Assembly: GCA_024752435.1 (NCBI GenBank)
Contig: CP103021.1
Span: 496,001 to 560,000 of the forward strand
Reading direction: 5' to 3'
Length of the DNA stretch: 64,000 bases
Origin: Allantophomopsis cytisporea
Taxonomy: Eukaryota > Ascomycota > Leotiomycetes > Phacidiales > Phacidiaceae
In this document: piece after piece, positions 57,690-64,000 of the stretch
Layout: every line of letters begins with the position of its first letter
How positions within the stretch are numbered: the stretch's first letter is position 1
Position numbers and translations under genes: made by a program
Notes under the pieces: model-generated
What the model saw: only the letters and a program-made list of their open reading frames with translations
Databases searched by the model: none
Told to the model about the DNA's origin: nothing

Positions 57690-58682
57690 CTAAGCTGGCG
57701 GCGAAGGTGAAGTGCCGCTGTCCTCATCTCCATCCTCTGGCTCAGCCACAGTGGTATCATCAGACTGTGAACTGTTGTCCCCCTCATCGTCATCTATCAG
57801 TACAGGTTCGTTTTCCGTATTGCCCTCCGCAGCTATTGCAATACCTGAGATATAGACATGTTCATGTAGGCGTTCTGGCTCACGTGCTGCGGGGGCTTGA
57901 ATACTTGCTGGAAGACATTGTGGTGGGAGTGCAGGAGGTGCTTGGGGATTGACTCTTGCAGCGGCTTGAATGCTGGCTGGTATATGTTGCGGTGGGACCG
58001 AAGGAGGAGCTTGGGGATTGACTCTGGAGAGTCCGGGCTGAGGCTGTGACGCAGCTGATGATTGAGCGAAGATTTGGGGGTTGCCCATCTGCGTCGTGTC
58101 GTTTGCACGTGGACTTTGAGACGGTGGCCCGGTGAAGTACCCTAGATTGCCTGTCGTCGAATGGCCGCCATTGGGTGCCTGGGGATAATGTCCTATTATT
58201 GCAGGCCCGTTGGGTATCTGGGGACCCCTAACGAAGGTCCTGCGGGTTCCGGAGGAGGTTGTGGCAGCTGGCTATACACTACATGAGGGTGGCATGTCAA
58301 AGGCTTGGTGAAAACATCATCACTTCCCACTGAGAATCCCGGGAATATAGGATCTTCGAAACTGTCTGAAGTCAGTGAAGATAGCTCAAGTACTCGGTAT
58401 ACGAGCTAAACAGGGAGAATTACGCTCTTCTGGCAGCGTCCGCGCGCGTTTCTTTCTCCCACTTCTCTCCTTTGGATCTACGCCTTTATCTCGAATCTTA
58501 ATTGACTTGCCGTTGCGTAAGCTGGTAGATATCGCAGATGTGCTTAATAGGTACACCGCACATCATAGCACCCATCACCATCAGCCTCACATCACGCGTG
58601 GTACAGGTCCGGTAAGTCCTTTTCGTTCTCCCAACACTTTGCGACGGTGGATTTTGCAAACATTCATCTTCATCTTACGCAT
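57690..58682 (-). CDS. proline-rich protein with 23-aa repeats; frame of the 5' part ambiguous
   Basis: A four-exon minus-strand model (58591-58682, 58424-58521, 58331-58365, 57690-58271) gives 268 aa with GT-AG introns of 69, 58 and 59 bp. It contains a basic region with RNGKSIKIRDKG and GRKKRARTLPEE (a nuclear-localisation type). Two 23-residue repeats beginning RVNPQAPP follow, and then an acidic tail with VLIDDDEGDNSSQSDD. However, intron 1 of this model is itself open in another frame, reading an HTH-like peptide (RDVRLMVMGAMMCGVPIKHI, then CDIYQLTQRQVN). That would run into the basic region if one T at about 58500 were absent. Either the intron is real or the gene is a frameshifted HTH regulator. 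The product is not recognised. Confidence 0.45.
57893..58031 (-). repeat. two 69-bp coding repeats
   Basis: CTTGGGGATTGACTCT on the plus strand recurs at 57941 and 58010, a period of 69 bp (23 codons). On the minus strand both units read RVNPQAPP...PP.. PASIQA. Divergence between the copies is moderate. Confidence 0.75.
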
Positions 58683-60409
58683 CGAGAGTCTGAGATATAT
58701 CCATCGAGTTTTAGAGGGGCGGTTCGTTTCACGAGTCCGTGGGGTACATCATACATGTACCGTCCTGTACTAAGTACTCGTCATGGTTGTTTGTTGCCAT
58801 TGACTCGCTTGATAACTACATCCATGTTAATCCCCACACTATGAGGCTGTAGGGAGTAACTTACAACGTAGGATATTCTTGAGAGTCAAGCCACTAAGAT
58901 ATTGTCAGACTGAGGTATCATTAGAATTTTCGCTAAATAATCAATACCATTCACTATCATGTTTGGTGGAGTTTGTCACAATAATTTCTAAAAGCAATCA
59001 AAATTCCCGACATCTCATCTTTTTCTTTTCACGTTGTATCTGATGATGATCGACGTAGATACTTATCACCTGCGGGTAAGGTCTTAATGGAAAGACCAAG
59101 CCGCGAGTGTGCAAGCAGCTACTAGACAGGTACCTAGTTCGTTGCTAAACTTTCTTACATCTAAGTATAACTCGACGGAACAGATTGTAAAAATTGACAT
59201 CAAATATAATTTCAAGATTCTAAAAATTGTCATTGATATCATCGAATCATCATTAAAAGGAACGTTCACAATTTTTAACCACCGGCGCAATACCCGGAAC
59301 TCAGAGTATGTATCTAAGTGCCATAAACCAGTCTCATTGATGCACAAAAGAGTGAGAGACAAAGAAGCATGGGGAGGGGAAGGGAAGGGGGGGAAATAGA
59401 ATATTCTTATCAAATATCGTCCCTTGATGAGTGCAAAGATCAAATACATGAAAAGCAAGCATGTATGTTATTTTCCATATTTCATTCTTATTGAGAGTAT
59501 TCGAACTCATTTATTGCTCTATATACATATTGCTTATTCACTATTCGTAAAACTTGAGGATATATTTGGACCTGCTTTCTTGAAAATGGTGTCATATAAT
59601 CAATCTTCAAGTGCAACGTATGTCAGTATCCCACGCCGAGGAATGCCGTTAATGATAAACATATAATCTCAGACTTGTGCTGTTTTTCATACAGTGTCTA
59701 CTCATATATGGCTATTGATTGTAATAATCATCGAGCACTTGGAATAAAATTAGTCGATGAGATTTCTTCCATTTCGAAGATTTTTATCAGATCAAGGTAG
59801 AATCGCAATCATGTTTGGCAAAATGCAAGTGTGCATTTACATACTGGAAGAACATATCATGAATTTCAGTAACTAACCAGTGATTCAATTATTATACATC
59901 GAGGATACACAAGCTGTTGGGAATGCCGATCTCATATCGCTATTGTACAACTTTGGAGCCTGCCTTATCTATCTTATGACTTCTTGTGTGGGTCTTTTAG
60001 TCTTAGTCAGATATATATGAAACTCCATTGTCATTCTTCGTGAAGATCGAGATTAGGTGCTTCTCTGTGGACGGTTTGTCACCATCTGTAGCTTTTGCAT
60101 ATCTGATGACAGAGCTGCAGGCAGATTCGTCACCTATATTTAAGTATCAAATCGCCAGGACTTCTTGTAAACATCCCATCTGAAGCCAACCGCCAAGCCC
60201 TCAATTCGAATTTTCAAATCAAGTTCAAGGTCACTCTTTCATCTCTGCCTTCATGTATCGTCAGACAAGAGATGTTGTATGGTGGCTAGCACGTGAACAC
60301 AAGGATCATCATACCCCTGCTCTGACTGCAGCTACCCCTCATCTTATCAAGACAGCCACAAATCCGGATTCTCATCATCAACACACCCTCACACGCCGCA
60401 CTGCAAAAC
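58683..60409. other. AT-rich gene-poor interval
   Basis: About 1.7 kb without a supported gene. From 58860 to 60170 it is AT-rich with stops in every frame. A G/A-rich patch (GGGGAGGGGAAGGGAAGGGGGGG type) lies at about 59371-59394. It contains the upstream region of the proline-rich gene. Confidence 0.5.
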
Positions 60410-60916
60410 TCAATATTCCGCTTCTCGTCTGAAGCCTCGCGTATATGCCGGTCTGAGCGGTTGCAGTGGTCTCAGAGTCGGCACAGGAATCGGCGGTCTC
60501 AGCGGTCTGGCCTGCCTTACTGGAAAGGTCCTCGTCTCCGTCGTAGTGTGCTCCCTCACGCCTGCTGTTGTCGGGACGCTTGATGAGGACCAACTCAGTG
60601 ATGAGCCGCTCCCGTAAGAGCTGTGGTAGACTCTTCGTCGCCGTAGTCGTGGCCAACAGCAACAATATAGAAGAATCAGGAAGAGAAGACCACCGATAAT
60701 CGTTGCTATAATGATGCCTACCGTAAGGGCTGAGAGGCCGCCGTCTACCGCAACGGCTGGCACTGACGGAGGAGGATTGGCAGCTACTGTCTCGCCGAGA
60801 AGAACCGTAGTTGTGAAGGTTTCGGAAGTCCGAGTGATTGTCAATGTCACATAGTATCCGCCGGCTTCTTCAGTTGTCGTCGGCCACTGTCGGGGTGCAT
60901 TATCGAATGCGGGCAT
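60410..60916 (-). CDS. small single-pass membrane protein
   Basis: Intronless, 168 aa from ATG 60916. The frame extends two codons further but only to a TTG. A Thr-rich N-terminal region (YYVTLTITRTSETFTTTVLL, with one NPP turn) is followed by one transmembrane helix (ALTVGIIIATIIGGLLFLIL), a Tyr-Cys-Cys-Cys-Trp juxtamembrane motif (possible palmitoylation), a basic RLRRRR stop-transfer and a Ser-rich, Pro/Arg-rich tail. There is no signal peptide; the N-terminus is probably extracellular or luminal by the positive-inside rule. The family is not recognised; it could be a surface sensor-like protein. Confidence 0.65.
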   Translation of the reverse strand: MPAFDNAPRQWPTTTEEAGGYYVTLTITRTSETFTTTVLLGETVAANPPPSVPAVAVDGGLSALTVGIIIATIIGGLLFLILLYCCCWPRLRRRRVYHSSYGSGSSLSWSSSSVPTTAGVREHTTTETRTFPVRQARPLRPPIPVPTLRPLQPLRPAYTRGFRREAEY

Positions 60917-61401
60917 TTTCAAAATAAAACACTGAAGTCAATAGCTCTTGACACAATGAGCAGAGAGAGGATCATCTTTAATTTAACCCAAATGTGGGGG
61001 GGGGGCCTAAAGTTATGTCTTTCAAGGCCATGACAGCTATATTCAGCTGACATATGATCACCTTGAGAGAAACCGTCCGGAGGTGTGGGAGGGCTTGTGT
61101 TACGATTTCACAGCCTTATTGTATGTACATATATAAATACATACATACATACATACATACATCGACCATGTAAGTTGACATTTGACAGATTAACGCTCTG
61201 ATTCGCTGAACCTATTTTAACACTCTCATCAATTCATCAATTCATAAGTTATCCATCTATTCAAGTCTTCATCAACGACATCCTGAAGTATCGAGATTCG
61301 AGGGACCCACTCCTACTTGATGCTTCCACTGCTCAAATCAGTAGCCAGAACAAATCAAACATTTCATGTGCATCATTTATGGATGAAAATGTTTATCGTT
61401 G
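60917..61401. other. 5' flank of the membrane-protein gene, with simple repeats
   Basis: About 480 bp without a gene. A G10 run lies at 60996-61005 in the probable leader of the minus-strand membrane-protein gene, and an ATAC microsatellite at 61137-61162. The right end is the 3' flank of the Nudix gene. Confidence 0.6.
61137..61162. repeat. (ATAC)6 microsatellite
   Basis: Six ATAC units plus AT. A simple repeat between the Nudix gene and the membrane-protein gene. Confidence 0.9.
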
Positions 61402-62203
61402 TCATTGATGACTGAATCCCATACTCTCATGCGGATCAAAACCGGGACGTTGCAGGAAAATATCCGGAATTGGTTGGAAAAAGCGTCGGCGTGCCGAATG
61501 AGGTTGCTCGGATTGATCTTCAGCCTTGATTTGCACATCGCATTCTTTGCGGATCTGCTCCCACGTTGTCCACTCCCAGCCCTCACACTTCTCCGGCTCC
61601 AGAACCTTGACAGAACCTCAATCAGCATGACTATCACCAACAAACTTCGACATTCACAAACCTGAGGTTTTTTGTTGTCGCCAATAATTGTGCACCCGAC
61701 GAAAATCGTGATGTAGTGCTTACTCTCCGACACCATCACATCGTTTGTGGCCGTCAGGAATTTCACATTGCCAACGAGAAGGCCCGTCTCTTCCATGATC
61801 TCGCGAATGGCGCACTCTTCAAACGTCTCTCCAAATTCTAGATGGCCCCCAGGGAAGGCGTATGTACCTAAGGAGCACGTGAGACACACGTCTAAGCCGA
61901 GAAAAGAAAAAACAAAAAAGAAAATAATAATAATAAAATCTCCTACTCACCGGCACCATGACTCCCCTTCCTTTTCCCAATGATGATCTCCCCATTGTCA
62001 TTAAGTACAAAGGCGCCCACACCTACTCTCGGATTCATATTTGCTGGATTAGTATTAAAAGACGTCGTCTTGGACTGGGTTCTTGCACTCAGGATGGAGA
62101 ATGCCGCACGTCGTTCCTTTAAGGTCGAGATATGAAGACCAGTCAAGACATGAAGGCAAGGCAGATTCCTTGGACTAGCTCGGCTCAATGTGCGAAATAG
62201 CAT
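61402..62203 (-). CDS. Nudix hydrolase (MutT/NUDT15-like) with N-terminal presequence-like extension
   Basis: Minus-strand exons 61951-62203, 61662-61867 and 61402-61605 encode about 220 aa. The Nudix box is complete: G92-x5-E98-x7-R106-E107-I-x-E110-E111-x-G113-L, in the segment GGHLEFGETFEE then REIMEETGL. It binds the divalent metal for nucleoside-diphosphate hydrolysis. The core starts at MNPRVGVGAFVLN (ATG 62038). The 55 residues before it are Arg/Ser/Leu-rich without acidic residues at the very start (MLFRTLSRASPRNLP), like a mitochondrial presequence, so two isoforms are possible. The C-terminal exon reads VLEPEKCEGWEW, typical of the NUDT15 group that cleans the nucleotide pool. The main start is embedded in an ATG-bearing heptamer repeat. 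Confidence 0.9.
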
Positions 62204-62231
62204 ATCTCATATCTCATATCTCATATCTCAT
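62202..62231 (-). promoter_or_regulatory. heptamer repeat creating four upstream ATGs before the Nudix start
   Basis: ATATCTC (plus strand) is repeated four times. On the minus strand each unit ends in ATG, giving ATGs at 62231, 62224, 62217, 62210 and the main 62203. Because the unit is 7 bp, the ATGs fall in all three frames. The two outermost give five-codon uORFs, and those at 62217 and 62210 read short overlapping peptides. This should lower initiation at 62203 and favour the internal ATG 62038. Confidence 0.55.
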
Positions 62232-63500
62232 GAGGCATAATCGCAGGCTCTCCGTCGTTCGTGCCTTTCCGTTTTACTAAGGTAGGCAAGCGGCGTTACG
62301 GCGTGTAAACCTCGCTAGCGTCCGACTGAGCCTCCACTACACAGCCTCCGACCATGCTGTTGTCAACCGAGTATTCCAGTACGAACTCAATTGATGGGGC
62401 ACTTTTTTATGATGTAACATCAAGGGCCATAGCACAGAGTGGAAAACTATATGGCTCAAACATATTACATGATATGTAAGAAATGCTTTGTTTGGTCATA
62501 GCCCAACTCCTCTTACATGCAAGGCAGACAGATCATACTTGAGGTCAAGTCTAAAGACCTTGGGTATTGCCGGTAGATGCATGCACGATTAGTACGTGGA
62601 TGGCATCGAGCATGAAATACGGTGTGGAAAAACTGAAGATGCAACGTTCCGCGCATGAGTACTTGTGATATTAACGTCTTGGATTTTGTATCTTACAAAT
62701 CTTTCCAAGACTTACTGATTGAGCTTAATGTTACATCGTGCATCTCATCTTTTCAAGTGCTGTCATTCGATATTGATTGAGCAACTCTCCTCCAAAAGAT
62801 GGTTTCTCGGTCGTTCAGAAGCTTATAGTGGATCGGGGAATGTACATCATCTTCAACCATGTGAGTCATGGAAGAAATCAAGTTCTAATCCATCTCGTCT
62901 TTTGTCGACGTCGAGCATAGACCCTTAAATTCTCAATCCGAGTCTGCCTCGGGTAGCCATCCGATAGCTATGACGCATTGTACTTGAATCATGTTCCCAG
63001 CACGACGTTCATGAGTTCAGAAAAGGAGCTATTGATTGGCGGGCAAATTCAAAAACCCCGAGCCGCTTGTACATGAAGAATACAGCATATCAAGTGAAGT
63101 GGGTTTGACTATAGCGTAAGCTTCCGCTCAATCTTTGCTGACTAGAATCGTTTTTGATAGGACACGTGGGAGAGCCTTAGAATCTGTCTAACTCAACAGC
63201 CCTCATAAGCGATGTCATCCAAACTGTCCAACGAACAATCGCATCTCAGCTCTAGATAGCTGTCAAATGCTAAATGGCTATATGGCTTTGATTACACCGC
63301 ACAACAACTCTCAACAAAGGTACAGTTCTCAACAGCTCTCTGCCTCTCGGAATAAAACAGTTACAATGCCTAAATCCACACAGCATATCATGGAATATTT
63401 GAGAGAGTATTGTCTCAAGAATAGTCCAGTAACGATACCCCTGTTCTGCTGCACCAACTCCCCATTCACCCAGAAAGTCTTCTGTTCCCAAAGACTCTCC
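62204..63500. other. intergenic, no gene seen
   Basis: About 1.3 kb between the Nudix start and the right-edge gene's stop, both on the minus strand. It should hold the Nudix promoter. Short frames such as 63267-63683 (plus) are antisense to the right-edge gene or lack content. Confidence 0.5.
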
Positions 63501-64000
63501 TTATGCATTCTTTGCATTGTCCCAAGTGCGAAAGCCAAGAACGATACCACGAAATTCTTTGTGGCGATGAACGAAACACTCCACCGGAATAGGCTCATCA
63601 CGAAGTGGTATATCCGAAAATGGCCTCGAAAGATGCCAACTGACAGTTACCCTTCCCATACTAAGTCCTACATTGTTCTCTGAAAAGTGCATCTCTGCTT
63701 CATGTCGGTTTCTTGGAGGACAGATTTGATGGTCCAACCGATCTGCTAATCCTTTTGATATTAGATTAAAGCCGAGTTCAGGATCAAAATACAGTGGGTA
63801 TCGGTGTGGGCCTGAAAACGCATCAAAGCGCTGAACCTCTTTCCTATGTGGCAAGCTGTCCAGGTATTTCAAAGTTGCTTCGTCACAAGGAGCTATCTCA
63901 GTCGCTTGTTGATTGATGCCTCGGTCTGCAACGCGTGGCTCCTTGGTCCTCGAAGAGGTCCTCGAAGAACGTGGAGATTCTGTCACGGGCACCGAAGACC
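63501..64000 (-). CDS. partial gene with retropepsin-like signature (5' end beyond window)
   Basis: A minus-strand frame is open from the window edge to a TAA at 63501-63503, about 166 codons. No ATG start is in the window (the first in-frame start-like codon is GTG), so the gene continues to the right. After a Ser/Arg/Thr-rich stretch, the segment RYPLYFDPELGFNLISKGLADRL matches the retropepsin-like pattern (hydrophobic-D-x-x-h-x-x-N-L-I-S), but with Asp-Pro-Glu in place of Asp-Ser/Thr-Gly. The later ECFVHRHKEFRGIVLGFRTW matches the second hydrophobic-hydrophobic-Leu-Gly motif of that fold. No reverse transcriptase or integrase is seen in the window. It may be a domesticated, probably inactive, protease-like domain. 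The function is unknown. Confidence 0.55.
   Translation of the reverse strand, partial: SSVPVTESPRSSRTSSRTKEPRVADRGINQQATEIAPCDEATLKYLDSLPHRKEVQRFDAFSGPHRYPLYFDPELGFNLISKGLADRLDHQICPPRNRHEAEMHFSENNVGLSMGRVTVSWHLSRPFSDIPLRDEPIPVECFVHRHKEFRGIVLGFRTWDNAKNA

Noticed and set aside
1..64000. CRISPR array, rRNA genes, LTR retrotransposon or DNA transposon
   Set aside because: No regularly spaced direct repeats, no rRNA motifs, and no transposase, RT or integrase reading frames were found.

Overview
The window is nuclear DNA of a filamentous ascomycete (Pezizomycotina; the gene repertoire and style fit Leotiomycetes, but the class is an inference). The evidence is short GT-AG introns of about 45-75 bp with TACTAAC/GCTAAC-like branch sites, multi-exon genes on both strands, intergenic gaps of 0.3-2.3 kb, and typical fungal families: Lys12 homoisocitrate dehydrogenase, a Dfg5/Dcw1-type GH76, a Ste6-like ABC exporter, an Adp1-type ABCG protein, mitoribosomal uS8m and mS26, and Nog2. 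No bacterial-type operon, CRISPR array, intact transposon or rRNA gene is visible.

Layout. 0.5-8.5 kb: a Kelch/BTB Ral2-like protein, a DUF1769 protein and a GPI-anchored GH76. 8.5-14.3 kb: gene-poor, holding a tRNA-like hairpin element and one secreted serine beta-lactamase-like hydrolase on the minus strand. 14.3-19.5 kb: a disordered Lys/Ser/Pro-rich protein and a coiled-coil protein with a duplicated exon. 20-26 kb: a 1508-aa Ste6-like transporter and a PBDC1/Ypl225w homologue, both minus. 27-36 kb: a large uncharacterised protein, uS8m, a proline-rich repeat protein and a single-pass membrane protein. 36-46 kb: AT-rich and gene-poor, with a GNAT, a SET-domain protein and a secreted But2-domain protein. 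46-57 kb: a dense housekeeping stretch (Lys12, Adp1-like ABCG, aminotransferase, mS26, Nog2). 57.7-64 kb: a proline-rich gene with an ambiguous reading frame, a small membrane protein, a Nudix hydrolase, and a partial gene with a retropepsin-like fold signature at the right edge.

The genes do not form one pathway. The notable functional pairing is mS26 and Nog2, which share a 255-bp divergent promoter and link mitochondrial and cytosolic ribosome production. Exon boundaries were placed by eye from reading-frame continuity, GT-AG sites and family knowledge. No search was run, so product names are recognition calls and NAGNAG choices can be off by one codon. The most unusual signals are the tRNA-like inverted-repeat element, the 57.7-58.7 kb locus where two coding readings overlap, the five-ATG heptamer array upstream of the Nudix gene, and the retropepsin-like domain at the right edge.
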